Positions 1 through 9,098 of a DNA stretch of 13,776 bases are shown here, piece by piece. Source of the stretch: an uncultured Rikenellaceae bacterium (GTDB lineage: Bacteria > Bacteroidota > Bacteroidia > Bacteroidales > Rikenellaceae); assembly GCA_949284665.1 (NCBI GenBank), contig CASDWR010000036.1, positions 1-13,776 of the forward strand, read 5' to 3'. Positions within the stretch are counted from its first letter, which is position 1; each line of letters begins with the position of its first letter. The translations under genes and the position numbers were made by a program. The notes beneath the pieces are model-generated. The model saw only the letters and a program-made list of their open reading frames with translations, did not search any database and was not told the DNA's origin.

Positions 1-1599
1 AAAGGGGTAAGGTGCGGTTATCTCGACGCAGGTCTTCGGGAGAAGGCATTCGACCTGTATCGTCGATTTATCGATACGTTTATTCGGACGGCACCGGATG
101 GGACGGTCTCTCTGACCGATTGTTGCGAAGTGGCTGGCCTGGGCGGTAAGACCAATCGCAGCGGTACCTTCGAGTATTACATCGGCGAACCGGTACGGGA
201 TAACGATCCCAAAGGAGTCGGACCATTCATCTGGGCATCTCTTGAGTATGAGGCTATGAATGGGATCGAGTACGATCCCTATGCAGATGTTTTACGTCCG
301 ATTGCATTCCCGGGAGCCGAAGGGGGTGGGATGTATGTAACAGGCGGTCGAGGTGGACGGGTCATATATGTGACAAAATTGGCGGACGACGGTACGGAAG
401 GGACGCTTCGTCATGCCATAGAACAGACGGGACCCCGGACGATTCTTTTTGCCGTGAGCGGAACCATTGTCCTGAACGAGCCATTGGAAATCAAGCATGG
501 CGATCTGACCATAGCCGGCCAAAGCGCCCCGGGTGAGGGTATTTGTGTCAGCGAACATCCCGTGAGCGTCGAAACGGACAATGTAATTGTTCGGTATATG
601 CGTTTCCGGATGGGAGACCGTGCGGCAGAAGAGGCCGATTCATTCAGCGGGGTAGGATGCAGCGATGTAATTATAGACCATTGCAGCATCAGTTGGAGTA
701 CGGACGAGTGCGCATCGTTCTATGCGAATAAGAATTATACGATGCAATGGTGTCTGATTTCGGAAAGTCTCAACAGCTCGGTGCATCATAAAGGGAATCA
801 TGGCTATGGAGCTATTTGGGGTGGCAGGAATGCAACATTCCACCACAATCTGCTTGCCGACAATAACAGTCGCAATGCGAGACTCGACCACCCTTCCGTA
901 TATACGAATCGTTTGTTGCTGATGAATCGCGGCCCTGTCGAATTTGTCAATAACGTGATTTACAACTGGGGAAATTATGCCACCTACGGAGGGGAAGAGG
1001 GCCAATGGAATGTCGTGAATAACTATTACAAGCCTGGTCCCGATTCCAAGAACGGACATAAACAATTTATGGAAATATCGGTGAGTAAAACCACGTCGTT
1101 GATACCGGGCCACTATTACGTGTCCGGCAATGTGCTCGAAGGGGCGGATGCCGTTACGGACGACAATTGGAAAGGAATCCGAATCAAAGGCGACCGAACA
1201 CGGGAATGGATCGAGGTTTCGGAGCCGTATGTCGTACGGGGAACTTTGCGGATCGATCCGGCAAACGAAGCATTCGAGAAAGTGCTGGACGGGTGTGGAG
1301 CATCGCTTTACCGGGATGAGGTAGATCGGAGAGTCATTGAAGAAGCTCGTCGGGGAATCTATCATTTTATCGGATCGAAAAGCGGATTACGGGGGATTAT
1401 CGATTCGCAGGAGGAGGTGGGCGGATGGCCGGATCTGCGGTCGGGGAAGGCCCCTGTAGACACTGATGGCGATGGCATGCCCGATAAATGGGAACGTCGA
1501 CACGGACTCGATCCGCATGATGCGTCGGATGGATCCGCTTTTACGCTCGATCAGGGATTTACGAACCTCGAAATCTATTTGAATTCGTTGGTCGAATAG
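1..1599 (+). CDS. GH105 (C-terminal part) - PL1 pectate lyase fusion protein, 5'-truncated by window edge
   Basis: Frame 1 is open from base 1 to the TAG at 1597-1599 (532 residues seen). A GTG at 130 (residue 44) is internal, because the frame upstream already reads as GH105. Residues 1-92 match the end of GH105 unsaturated uronyl hydrolases, with VAGLGGKTNRSGTFEYYI followed by DNDPKGVGPFIWASLEYE. The GH105 catalytic aspartates lie outside the window. After a linker of about ten residues, a PL1 domain starts near residue 99 (FPGAEGGG). It shows the metal-site motif VIIDHCSISWSTDE (D226, D235, E236) and a catalytic-Arg region SRNARL (R291), where the related lyase at 3834-5735 has SRNPRF. The C-terminus has a calcium-loop-like DTDGDGMPDKWE from residue 487. 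The inferred role is beta-elimination of polygalacturonate by PL1, with GH105 removing the unsaturated terminal sugar. The signal peptide, if any, is off-window. Nothing breaks the join, so a genuine fusion is the simplest reading. Confidence 0.88.
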   Translation, partial: KGVRCGYLDAGLREKAFDLYRRFIDTFIRTAPDGTVSLTDCCEVAGLGGKTNRSGTFEYYIGEPVRDNDPKGVGPFIWASLEYEAMNGIEYDPYADVLRPIAFPGAEGGGMYVTGGRGGRVIYVTKLADDGTEGTLRHAIEQTGPRTILFAVSGTIVLNEPLEIKHGDLTIAGQSAPGEGICVSEHPVSVETDNVIVRYMRFRMGDRAAEEADSFSGVGCSDVIIDHCSISWSTDECASFYANKNYTMQWCLISESLNSSVHHKGNHGYGAIWGGRNATFHHNLLADNNSRNARLDHPSVYTNRLLLMNRGPVEFVNNVIYNWGNYATYGGEEGQWNVVNNYYKPGPDSKNGHKQFMEISVSKTTSLIPGHYYVSGNVLEGADAVTDDNWKGIRIKGDRTREWIEVSEPYVVRGTLRIDPANEAFEKVLDGCGASLYRDEVDRRVIEEARRGIYHFIGSKSGLRGIIDSQEEVGGWPDLRSGKAPVDTDGDGMPDKWERRHGLDPHDASDGSAFTLDQGFTNLEIYLNSLVE

Positions 1600-1743
1600 A
1601 TTGTTGAAAATTCGGTCGGGGGAACAGTCGAAGTGGTGAGAGGGAGTGTTTCCCCTGTTCGAATTCGGAGGGTCGGGGATGAGTTATTGTGTACCCTGTC
1701 TCCATGGCGGGAATGCCCCGTTGAGTAAGTGTGGCCGAAAGGG

Positions 1744-1787
1744 GTAGTGTCGTTATTCGACAGTACTGACGGTCGTTCATGTTTTTT
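1744..1787 (+). terminator. possible weak terminator after the GH105-PL1 gene
   Basis: GTAGTGTCG (1744-1752) and CGACAGTAC (1758-1766) pair with one G-G mismatch around the loop TTATT. A run of six T lies 15 bases further on (1782-1787). The distance from stem to T-run is too long for a textbook intrinsic terminator, and the stem sits about 145 bp past the stop codon. It could mark the end of the upstream transcript or be chance. Confidence 0.22.
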
Positions 1788-2066
1788 AGTCAGGTTATAC
1801 GGAAGAGTTGGGTTTTAGACCTCTCTTGTGCGGTTCGGCGGTGTGTTTTGGAGGGAAGCTATGACAGATGTCGTACGCCTTGGCGTTCGGTCATGTCGAA
1901 TGACGGCAATCGGTTCGTGGCCGGCGAAAAGCGTCGCATGGGAGTAGGGAAGGGAATGAATCGGAACGGATTGCTGGCGTTTCCCGCCATTTGCCCTGTT
2001 TGGGCCGGATGTTAAAAAGTCCAAGTAATCCGACGATTTTTCCAAGTTGGTACGAATAAGTATTTT

Positions 2067-2074
2067 TAGTTTTG
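2067..2074 (+). promoter_or_regulatory. Bacteroidetes-type -7 promoter box upstream of the GH28 gene
   Basis: TAGTTTTG fits the Bacteroides primary-sigma -7 consensus TAnnTTTG exactly. Transcription would start near 2080, giving a leader of about 25 nt before the ATG at 2105. The -33 element is not clear: the only candidate, TTGG at 2047-2050, is 16 bases away, shorter than the usual spacing. A weak -33 box would be consistent with an activator-dependent operon. This is the only exact TAnnTTTG match I found in the intergenic stretches of the window. Confidence 0.55.
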
Positions 2075-2104
2075 TACACCTGAAACACTAAAACCTACGA
2101 CTCA

Positions 2105-3796
2105 ATGAATAGGATGAACCTGTCGACGATACTGTCGTTCTTTTTGCTGATGGCCGGCATGGGAGCCGGATGTTCGGACCGCAGCGACCTGATGACTGAT
2201 TTTTATGCCGAACTTCCGTTCAAGATGGACCCGGTCGTAAGGCCAGTTATTCCGAACAATGAAGTGAGTGTTGCCGATTTCGGCGGAGCAGGGGACGGGA
2301 CGACTCTCAATACCGAAGCTTTTGCCTCGGCCGTGGATGCACTCGAGAAAGCGGGCGGCGGGCGCCTGACGGTCCCTGAAGGAGTATGGTATACGGGACC
2401 GATCGAACTGAAAAGCAATATTGAACTCCGTGTGGAAGAGAATGCCATCCTGGTCTTCTCAACAGACAAAAACGACTATCCATTGATCGAAACGATTTTC
2501 GAAGGTCGCGACACCTATCGTTGCAAACCTCTTATTTATGCTCGCGATGCAAGGAATGTGGCGATCACCGGCCAAGGGATTATCGACGGATCGGGTGATG
2601 TGTGGCGTGCCGTGAAACGCGACAAGGTGAGTCCTGCAATGTGGAAAGGTCTGGTTGCCGGAGGCGGAGTCCTCAGTGCAGACGGTAAGGTATGGTATCC
2701 GTCGGAGAATTACGCGCGAGGTGCGGCTGATTCGGATCAAAATATTGCGAAATGGGCGGTTACCCGGGAAGATTTTGAATCGATCCGTGATTTTCTGCGA
2801 CCGGTGATGATTTGCATGCGCGATTGCCGGAACGTACTGCTCAGTGGTGTGACAGTCCAAAATTCACCCTGCTGGAACATCCATATGATTATATGCAGCG
2901 ACCTGACGGTCGAGAATATTACGGTTCGCTGTCCATCCTATGCTCAAAACGGTGATGGGATTGACGTTGAGTCGTGTACGAACGTTGTTGTCCGGAACAG
3001 CACGTTCGATGTGGGTGACGATGCTATCTGTATCAAGAGCGGCAAGGATGAGGATGGGCGCCGACGCGGAATTCCCTGTACGAATGTGGTGGTCGACAAT
3101 TGTACGGTATTCCATGGACATGGAGGGTTCGTAGTTGGTAGTGAAATGAGCGGAGGCGTAAAAAATGTTTCTGTTTCCAATTGTCGTTTTTTGGGAACGG
3201 ATGTGGGGCTCCGTTTTAAAAGCACGCGCGGGCGCGGCGGTATCGTGGAAAACATTTTCATAAGAAATATCAACATGAACGAGATCGCGGCAGAAGCACT
3301 CCTTTTTGACCTCTTCTATGGTGGCAAGTCGGCTCTCGAGGCTTTGGCAGAAGGTGATGAAGAGGAGATATTCGATATGCCTGCCCTGCCTGTCGATGAA
3401 ACGACCCCACAGTTCAGAAATATACATGTGAGTCATGTGAATTGTCGTGATGCACGTCGTGCCATGCTTTTCAATGGACTCCCGGAAATGAATGTCGAAG
3501 GAGTGACGGTAGACAATTGTTCGATTCATGCCTCGATCGGAGCACAGTTGAACGAGTCGAGCGGAGTCCTGTTGAAGAATGTCCGGATTATCCCCGAACA
3601 GGGACCGGCTCTGATGTTGAACAATGTCAAAAAGCTGAAAGCTGAGAACTTTATTTGCCCCGAAGGGTTGCCGGTGGCTCTTGAGGTAACTGGAAGTCGG
3701 AACAGCGAAGTGTCGGTCGTTTCGGAATACATAACAGCCGGAAATGCATCGATAAACCGTGCCTCGATCGCTGCTGTCAGATTCATGGGACAATAA
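2105..3796 (+). CDS. GH28 family polygalacturonase, lipoprotein
   Basis: 563 residues. An N-terminal hydrophobic stretch ends in the lipobox MGAGC with Cys23, so a lipid-anchored, probably outer-membrane product is expected. Residues 51-70 carry the pectin-lyase-fold entry motif [15 protein letters not shown]. The four GH28 active-site signatures are present in order: NGDGID (D284), GDDAI (D305, D306), GHGG (H339) and RFK (R370, K372). Both the catalytic aspartates and the substrate-binding His, Arg and Lys are therefore kept. The family hydrolyses alpha-1,4-galacturonan; exo or endo mode cannot be read from sequence. An inserted segment around residues 160-230 is typical of longer Bacteroidetes members. 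ATG 2105 is preceded by an AT-rich leader without Shine-Dalgarno; ATG 2114 is a possible alternative and leaves a similar signal peptide. The gene follows the promoter at 2067 and is 37 bp from the PL1 gene, so the two are probably co-transcribed. Confidence 0.93.
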   Translation: MNRMNLSTILSFFLLMAGMGAGCSDRSDLMTDFYAELPFKMDPVVRPVIPNNEVSVADFGGAGDGTTLNTEAFASAVDALEKAGGGRLTVPEGVWYTGPIELKSNIELRVEENAILVFSTDKNDYPLIETIFEGRDTYRCKPLIYARDARNVAITGQGIIDGSGDVWRAVKRDKVSPAMWKGLVAGGGVLSADGKVWYPSENYARGAADSDQNIAKWAVTREDFESIRDFLRPVMICMRDCRNVLLSGVTVQNSPCWNIHMIICSDLTVENITVRCPSYAQNGDGIDVESCTNVVVRNSTFDVGDDAICIKSGKDEDGRRRGIPCTNVVVDNCTVFHGHGGFVVGSEMSGGVKNVSVSNCRFLGTDVGLRFKSTRGRGGIVENIFIRNINMNEIAAEALLFDLFYGGKSALEALAEGDEEEIFDMPALPVDETTPQFRNIHVSHVNCRDARRAMLFNGLPEMNVEGVTVDNCSIHASIGAQLNESSGVLLKNVRIIPEQGPALMLNNVKKLKAENFICPEGLPVALEVTGSRNSEVSVVSEYITAGNASINRASIAAVRFMGQ

Positions 3797-3833
3797 GATT
3801 GCGGAATAACAAGAAACAGAACAAAACTTAGCT

Positions 3834-5735
3834 ATGAAATTATTGAAATTTGTTGTGCTGTTAAGTGCTGTCGTGTTTGCGTTTGCTTGCAAAGGCAGCG
3901 ATGACGGAGAACAGACGGAGGGGCCTGTTTCGGTCCCCTCGGGTGTCCGTGTCGTGGAGTCGACCACTACCTCGTTGACTTTCGGATGGGAACCGGTCAA
4001 CGGAGCTCGCAACTATGCCTGGAAACTCCTCACCGAACGTGGAGAACTGAAACAACAATCCTTCACGTCGGAGTGTACGGTAACGGTCGACGGGTTAACG
4101 GCGGGAGTGACTTATCTGTTTTGCGTATCGGCACGGGGAGAACAATCCAATTCAGAGTACAGCGAACCGGTCGCAGGAACGACATCCGTTGGGGGCGGAG
4201 GGTCGAATCCTGTTCCGGAAACAGACTTCGGTTTCCCGGCCCATGAAAATGATGGACTGGTGAGAGCCTTCCCCGGAGCCGAAGGGGGCGGTATGTTCGT
4301 GACTGGGGGCCGGGGCGGAACGGTTTACCACGTTACCAATTTGAATGACTCGGGAATGGGGTCGTTGCGCTATGCCGTTGAACGGAGTGGGGCGAGGACC
4401 ATTGTATTCGATGTGGATGGCATTATCGAATTGAAAAGCGATCTGGAGATTAAAAACGGAGACTTGACCATCGCAGGCCAAACGGCTCCGGGAGACGGGA
4501 TCTGTCTGAAGAATTTCCCGCTTGTGGTAAAGACCCATAACGTGATTATCCGTTTCATTCGCTGTCGTATGGGTAACGAAGGACGCGACTCGTCAGGAAA
4601 CCCCGTTGAGAACGATGCCATGTGGGGCCGATTCCAAAAGGATATTATCATAGATCACTGTTCGATGAGTTGGAGTACCGATGAGTGTGCTTCGTTTTAT
4701 GCCAATGAGAATTTTACGATGCAGTGGTGCTTGATTGCCGAAAGCCTTCGCAATTCGGCCCATTTTAAAGGATCGCACGGTTATGGCGCCATTTGGGGCG
4801 GTGTAAATGCTTCGTTCCATCACAATATGCTGGCACATCATGAGAGCCGGAATCCACGTTTCGATGGCGGTGATGTTTACGTGCCGAAAAACACACAGTT
4901 GACAAGCGATCAACGTGCCGTGGATTTCAGGAACTGTGTGGTATATAATTTTTCGAACTACACGGCCTATGGCGGAGAAGGTCAGAAAGTGAATTACGTG
5001 GGGAACTATTATAAATGGGGCCCCGCTTCGGAGAACGGTCCCGGTATCAGTTACAAAGACCAAAATGGCGTTCAGGTATCGTCCCCCAATGCTCCGAAGC
5101 GACGTCAGTGGTTCTATACGATTCAGGGTATAAAAGAGGGGGTGGATTACGGCTGCCCGTCGATCTATATAGGAGACAATACGAACTATTTTACTCCCGA
5201 TAACAGCGGTCTTAACAGCGATAACTGGGTGGGATTCGTATATGACCAAAACAACCAGGGTCAGACGGAATTCACCAAATTGACCGCTCCCGTGTCGATC
5301 AAACCGGATGGCAAGACGGCTTATGTAACGACCCATCCTGTAGCAACGGCTTATGAGCGGGTATTGACCTATGTGGGTGCGAGTCTGAAACGCGATGCCG
5401 TGGATACTCGTGTGACTGGAGATGTCCGTAGCGGTACGGCTACATGCATGGAGGGCTCGAACGGCAGTATCAATGGCATCATCGACTCGCAGGCAGATGT
5501 GGGCGGTTGGCCGACCTATGCATCCGGAACGGCCGCTGCCGACAGCGATGGGGATGGTATTCCGGATGAATGGGAAGATAAATACGGGTTGGATAGGGCT
5601 TCCGCGTCGGATGGAAATGCCAAGACACTCGATCCTACGGGACGATATACGAATCTCGAGGTGTATCTCCATTGGCTTGTGAAGGATATCGTCAATGGTC
5701 AGTGCGATGGCGGAAGTTATACGTCGCTTGAGTGA
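3834..5735 (+). CDS. PL1 family pectate lyase with N-terminal FnIII domain, lipoprotein
   Basis: 633 residues. The signal peptide ends at AFAC (Cys19), predicting a lipoprotein. Residues about 33-118 form a fibronectin type III domain (LTFGWEPVNGARNYAWKL, then LTAGVTYLFCVSA). A flexible GGGGS linker (120-124) precedes the PL1 domain, which starts near residue 144 with AFPGAEGGG. The PL1 domain keeps the metal-binding motif IIIDHCSMSWSTDE (D274, D283, E284) and the catalytic-Arg motif SRNPRF (R339). The C-terminal part has a calcium-loop-like DSDGDGIPDEWE from residue 570 and ends in TNLEVYLHWLV, the same tail as in the GH105-PL1 protein. Expected reaction: Ca2+-dependent beta-elimination of homogalacturonan, giving 4,5-unsaturated oligogalacturonides. 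It lies directly downstream of the GH28 gene and upstream of susC-like, which suits a cell-surface enzyme feeding the transporter. No Shine-Dalgarno precedes the ATG, which is usual in this phylum. Confidence 0.93.
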   Translation: MKLLKFVVLLSAVVFAFACKGSDDGEQTEGPVSVPSGVRVVESTTTSLTFGWEPVNGARNYAWKLLTERGELKQQSFTSECTVTVDGLTAGVTYLFCVSARGEQSNSEYSEPVAGTTSVGGGGSNPVPETDFGFPAHENDGLVRAFPGAEGGGMFVTGGRGGTVYHVTNLNDSGMGSLRYAVERSGARTIVFDVDGIIELKSDLEIKNGDLTIAGQTAPGDGICLKNFPLVVKTHNVIIRFIRCRMGNEGRDSSGNPVENDAMWGRFQKDIIIDHCSMSWSTDECASFYANENFTMQWCLIAESLRNSAHFKGSHGYGAIWGGVNASFHHNMLAHHESRNPRFDGGDVYVPKNTQLTSDQRAVDFRNCVVYNFSNYTAYGGEGQKVNYVGNYYKWGPASENGPGISYKDQNGVQVSSPNAPKRRQWFYTIQGIKEGVDYGCPSIYIGDNTNYFTPDNSGLNSDNWVGFVYDQNNQGQTEFTKLTAPVSIKPDGKTAYVTTHPVATAYERVLTYVGASLKRDAVDTRVTGDVRSGTATCMEGSNGSINGIIDSQADVGGWPTYASGTAAADSDGDGIPDEWEDKYGLDRASASDGNAKTLDPTGRYTNLEVYLHWLVKDIVNGQCDGGSYTSLE

Positions 5736-5770
5736 TGTTCGAAAAAACGGAGAATTCGATGAGCGTCGGC

Positions 5771-5800
5771 AGGGAGTGTCCGGTCACCGGGCGGTTTCCT
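5771..5800 (+). other. imperfect hairpin / dyad in the PL1-susC spacer
   Basis: CCGGTCACCGG (5780-5790) is a short dyad, and AGGGA (5771-5775) can pair with TTCCT (5796-5800, one G-T) outside it. It lies in the 118-bp spacer (5736-5853) between the PL1 and susC-like genes. No T-run follows and no TAnnTTTG box is present in the spacer; the remaining part is an AT-rich leader before ATG 5854. It could be a processing site or operator that sets the ratio of enzyme to transporter, or chance. Confidence 0.25.
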
Positions 5801-5853
5801 GTCGATCGGAGATAAAAACATACAACTACTATTATTAATAAAAACCTTAAACT

Positions 5854-8800
5854 ATGTCAGAAAAATTTACCTCTATTGTTAAAGTCATGACGCTTTGTGT
5901 CGTATGGACTTTGACTCTCGCAGGTCTGACTACTACGGTTTATGCCCAGTCATCGACTGTGAAAGGAGTGGTGAAAGACTCCGGCGGAGCTCCGCTTGTG
6001 GGCGTTACCGTAATAGTGCCGGGTACTACGGTGGGAACTACCACCTCGACGGACGGTTCTTATTCGTTGAAAGTCCCGGAGACAGCCAAGCAACTTCGTT
6101 TCGGCTATGTCGGGTACGACGACGTGGTCATCGATATTGCCGGGAAGTCCGAAATCAATGTCACCATGACGGAATCTGCAACACAGATGGAAGAGGTGGT
6201 CGTAATGGGTTACGGAACCCAGAAGAAACGCGATGTGACGGGGTCCGTGGTTTCGATCAATTCGAAAGTGTTGGAGGCCATGCCAGTTTCATCCGTGGCT
6301 GAGGCCATGGCCGGACGTTTGGCCGGTGTACAGGTGACTTCGACGGAAGGTGGTCCGGATGCGGAGATCAAGATTCGTGTGCGCGGAGGCGGTTCGATTT
6401 CACAGGATAACTCTCCTCTTTACATCGTGGATGGCTTTCCTGTCTCTTCCATTAGCGATATTGCGGCAAGCGATATCGAACGGATGGACGTGTTGAAAGA
6501 TGCTTCGGCAACGGCAATATACGGCGCGCGAGGTGCGAACGGCGTTATCATTATTACTACCAAAAGCGGATCAGAAGGCAAGACAACCGTAAATTTCAAT
6601 GCCTATTGGGGTTTCAAGCAGATTACCAAGACGCTCGATGTGCTTGATGCTTATGAGTATGTGATGTGGCAATATGAATTGGCCAACTACAAGAACTCGT
6701 CGATCGACTACGACAGCGGATTCATGAAGTATTACGGTGCTTTCGATGACCTGGAACTCTACAAAAACAAAAAGACAACCGATTGGCAGGATGAGATTTT
6801 TGGCCGTACGGCTTTTACCCAGAACTATAATGTCAGCGTTACGGGCGGTACGGACAAGGCAAAGTACAATGTCAGCATGAGCCACATCGATGATGAGAGC
6901 ATCATGATCGGAGCCGGGTACGTGAGAGACAATATCAACGCCAAATTCAACATCAATATTTCGAAAAAGATCAAACTCGATTTCAATGCACGTTGGTCTC
7001 AGACTGTTGTGGATGGGGCGGGAACTTCTACCGAAGGTTCTTCGTCCGTGGCTCGTCTGAAACATGCTGTCAAGTATGCACCTACACGCGGTATCGCTGA
7101 TTTTGTGGAGAATGACGAGGAGTTCATGGATGAGATTGAAAGTACCTCGCAGCTCTATAATCCGGTGGATATTACGAACGACGAGTATCGGCAGACGACA
7201 CGTCGTCGTCAAACTTACAACGGCGCATTCAACTGGAAGGTCATCGACAATCTGAGTTTCAGAAGCGAGTGGGGTGTCGATTTCGGCGAAGAGCGTACGG
7301 ATCGGTTTTACGGAGAATCCACATCCCGTGCGCGCCAGTACGGCAATACGGCCAGCAAATACTATAAGGATTCGCATACATGGCGTGTTGCCAATACGTT
7401 GACCTGGACTCCGAGCCTGGGCGAGAATCACGATATGACCTTACTTGTCGGACAGGAAACCAATTCCGACAATTACAATACGATGACCGTCGAATCGCGC
7501 AACCTGCTCTCGTTCCTAGATCGCGAAGCCGCACTGGCCAATATGAATTTGGGTACGATACAACCTACTGAACAGTATTTGAGCGCCCCGAACAATTTGC
7601 AGTCGTTCTTCGGCCGTGTCAACTATTCGTTGAAAGATCGCTATCTGTTGACGGCTACGATGCGAGCCGATGGTAGTAGTAAATTCGCTCCCGGCCATCG
7701 TTGGGGTTATTTCCCGTCAGCTGCCTTCGGTTGGCGTATTTCGGAAGAAAAGTGGATGCAGAACAGTCGTCGTTGGTTGGACAATCTCAAATTGAGAGTC
7801 AGTTATGGTGCTGCCGGTAACAACCGTATCGACGACGATCTCTGGCGTTATATATATGAAACCAACTCTTCGAGTAAACCGATTTCCATCAACGGTACGG
7901 TACAGACGATCATTCGTCCGAACTCTACGTTGCCCAATCCCGAATTGAAATGGGAAACGACCATCACCAGAAATATCGGTCTCGATTTGGGACTTTGGGG
8001 CAGTCGCCTGGTTGCAACGGTCGATCTGTATTGGAATTCGACGAAAGATTTGTTGATGGCTGCAAGCGTTCCGAGCAGTACGGGTTTCAGTATCCAGTAT
8101 CAGAATATCGGTAAAACGTCCAACAAAGGTATCGAGGTCGTACTCGACGGGGTACTTGTCGAGAAAAAAGATTTCCGCCTGAGTGCAAATTTCAACGTGG
8201 CGTTTAATAGAAACCGCGTGGATGCACTCGGGACGTCGCAGTCATTCATCGAGCCTTCCCACTGGTACAACAGCACCAACCCGATCGGCGATTACTATAT
8301 CTCGGTCGGACAACCCGTAGGACAGATTTACGGTTTCGAAACGCTCGGCATGTATACGTTCGAAGATTTCGATATTACGACCGACGGTAGCGGGAATACG
8401 ACCTATACGTTGAAGGAGAATGTGGCGAGCAGTTCATCCATAACGGGTGTACGGGATATGCCCGGCTCGCTCAAGCTTCTGGATTATGACGGTAGCGGTA
8501 CGGTGACGGAGGCCGACCGTAAGGTGATCGGCAATACGATGCCGGTAGCAACGGGTGGTTTCAGCCTCAACATGCAGTGGAAGGGATTCGATGCCGGTGT
8601 CTATTTCAATTTCGTGTATGGAAACGATGTGTATAACGCCAACAAGCTCGAATTTACAACCACTCCTTTGACTCGCAAGTATGGTAACCTGTTGTCGGTT
8701 ATGGAGAATCGTTTCACTTATATCGACCGGACAACCGGACAGCCATTGCTCAATGATCCCGATGCACTGGAGGCTGCCAACAAGAATGCCACGATCTGGT

Positions 8801-9093
8801 CTCCGATCATTACGAGCGTACCGGTTCACAGCTGGGCCATCGAAGACGGCTCGTTCCTCCGGTTGAATAATGTGACGATCGGTTATACGTTGCCACAGAA
8901 AATATCCCGTAAGTTCTGCATGGAACGATTGAGAATCTATGTGACGGGTTACAACCTGGCTCTCTTTACGAAATATTCGGGGTACGATCCCGAGGTGGAT
9001 GCCATTCGCAAAACACCTTTGACTCCGGGTATCGATTATTCGGCATTCCCGCGTGCGCGGCAATTCGTAGCCGGTATTAACATCACATTCTAA
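5854..9093 (+). CDS. SusC/RagA-family TonB-dependent outer-membrane transporter
   Basis: 1079 residues, a normal length for SusC-like proteins. A Sec signal peptide ends near VYA-Q (31/32). Residues about 35-108 are the carboxypeptidase-regulatory-like domain (VKGVVKDSGGAPLVGVTVIV). Then come the SusC signature EEVVVMGYGTQKK (113-125) and the plug domain, with IRVRGGG and SPLYIVDGFPV (174-197) and LKDASATAIYGARGANGV (214-231). The rest is a beta-barrel. The acidic loop DYDGSGTVTEAD at 877-888 is the element commonly seen in SusC barrels, and the chain ends in an aromatic residue (INITF), as outer-membrane barrels do. No STN domain is present, so it should not signal through a FecR/ECF sigma pair. 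Together with the SusD-like lipoprotein encoded 20 bp downstream it should import pectic oligosaccharides; substrate is inferred from the neighbouring pectinases. Confidence 0.95.
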   Translation: MSEKFTSIVKVMTLCVVWTLTLAGLTTTVYAQSSTVKGVVKDSGGAPLVGVTVIVPGTTVGTTTSTDGSYSLKVPETAKQLRFGYVGYDDVVIDIAGKSEINVTMTESATQMEEVVVMGYGTQKKRDVTGSVVSINSKVLEAMPVSSVAEAMAGRLAGVQVTSTEGGPDAEIKIRVRGGGSISQDNSPLYIVDGFPVSSISDIAASDIERMDVLKDASATAIYGARGANGVIIITTKSGSEGKTTVNFNAYWGFKQITKTLDVLDAYEYVMWQYELANYKNSSIDYDSGFMKYYGAFDDLELYKNKKTTDWQDEIFGRTAFTQNYNVSVTGGTDKAKYNVSMSHIDDESIMIGAGYVRDNINAKFNINISKKIKLDFNARWSQTVVDGAGTSTEGSSSVARLKHAVKYAPTRGIADFVENDEEFMDEIESTSQLYNPVDITNDEYRQTTRRRQTYNGAFNWKVIDNLSFRSEWGVDFGEERTDRFYGESTSRARQYGNTASKYYKDSHTWRVANTLTWTPSLGENHDMTLLVGQETNSDNYNTMTVESRNLLSFLDREAALANMNLGTIQPTEQYLSAPNNLQSFFGRVNYSLKDRYLLTATMRADGSSKFAPGHRWGYFPSAAFGWRISEEKWMQNSRRWLDNLKLRVSYGAAGNNRIDDDLWRYIYETNSSSKPISINGTVQTIIRPNSTLPNPELKWETTITRNIGLDLGLWGSRLVATVDLYWNSTKDLLMAASVPSSTGFSIQYQNIGKTSNKGIEVVLDGVLVEKKDFRLSANFNVAFNRNRVDALGTSQSFIEPSHWYNSTNPIGDYYISVGQPVGQIYGFETLGMYTFEDFDITTDGSGNTTYTLKENVASSSSITGVRDMPGSLKLLDYDGSGTVTEADRKVIGNTMPVATGGFSLNMQWKGFDAGVYFNFVYGNDVYNANKLEFTTTPLTRKYGNLLSVMENRFTYIDRTTGQPLLNDPDALEAANKNATIWSPIITSVPVHSWAIEDGSFLRLNNVTIGYTLPQKISRKFCMERLRIYVTGYNLALFTKYSGYDPEVDAIRKTPLTPGIDYSAFPRARQFVAGINITF

Positions 9094-9098
9094 GATTC

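Larger units (their letters stand above)
1600..2104. other. 505-bp intergenic region without a credible gene; carries the promoter for the next operon
   Basis: The gap separates the GH105-PL1 gene from the GH28 gene. Short open frames exist on both strands (for example 1779-2015 + and 1559-1780 -). Their translations are low in complexity or Arg/Ser-rich, resemble no family I know and have no good start context, so I do not call them. A weak hairpin lies at 1744-1766 and a promoter box at 2067-2074. The last 90 bases become AT-rich, as expected of a Bacteroidetes promoter and leader. The length suggests that transcription is re-started here and that regulator-binding sites may be present. Confidence 0.6.

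Noticed and set aside
130..1599. GTG at 130 as the start of a stand-alone pectate lyase
   Set aside because: The frame upstream is open to base 1 and encodes recognisable GH105 sequence, there is no signal peptide after the GTG, and no ribosome-binding site precedes it.
1704..1990. Inverted 10-mer ATGGCGGGAA (1704-1713) and TTCCCGCCAT (1981-1990) in the gap
   Set aside because: A single 10-base match about 270 bp apart in a 500-bp region is not far from chance, and no further flanking similarity is visible.
1779..2015. 78-codon open frame in the intergenic gap
   Set aside because: The translation is unlike any known family, has no good start context and its 3' end runs into the promoter region; overlapping frames on the other strand are equally unconvincing.
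8482..8517. EF-hand-like acidic loop in the SusC-like protein
   Set aside because: An acidic D-x-D/N-G-x-G loop followed by an IGN-type motif is a common feature of SusC barrels, so it is not specific to this locus.
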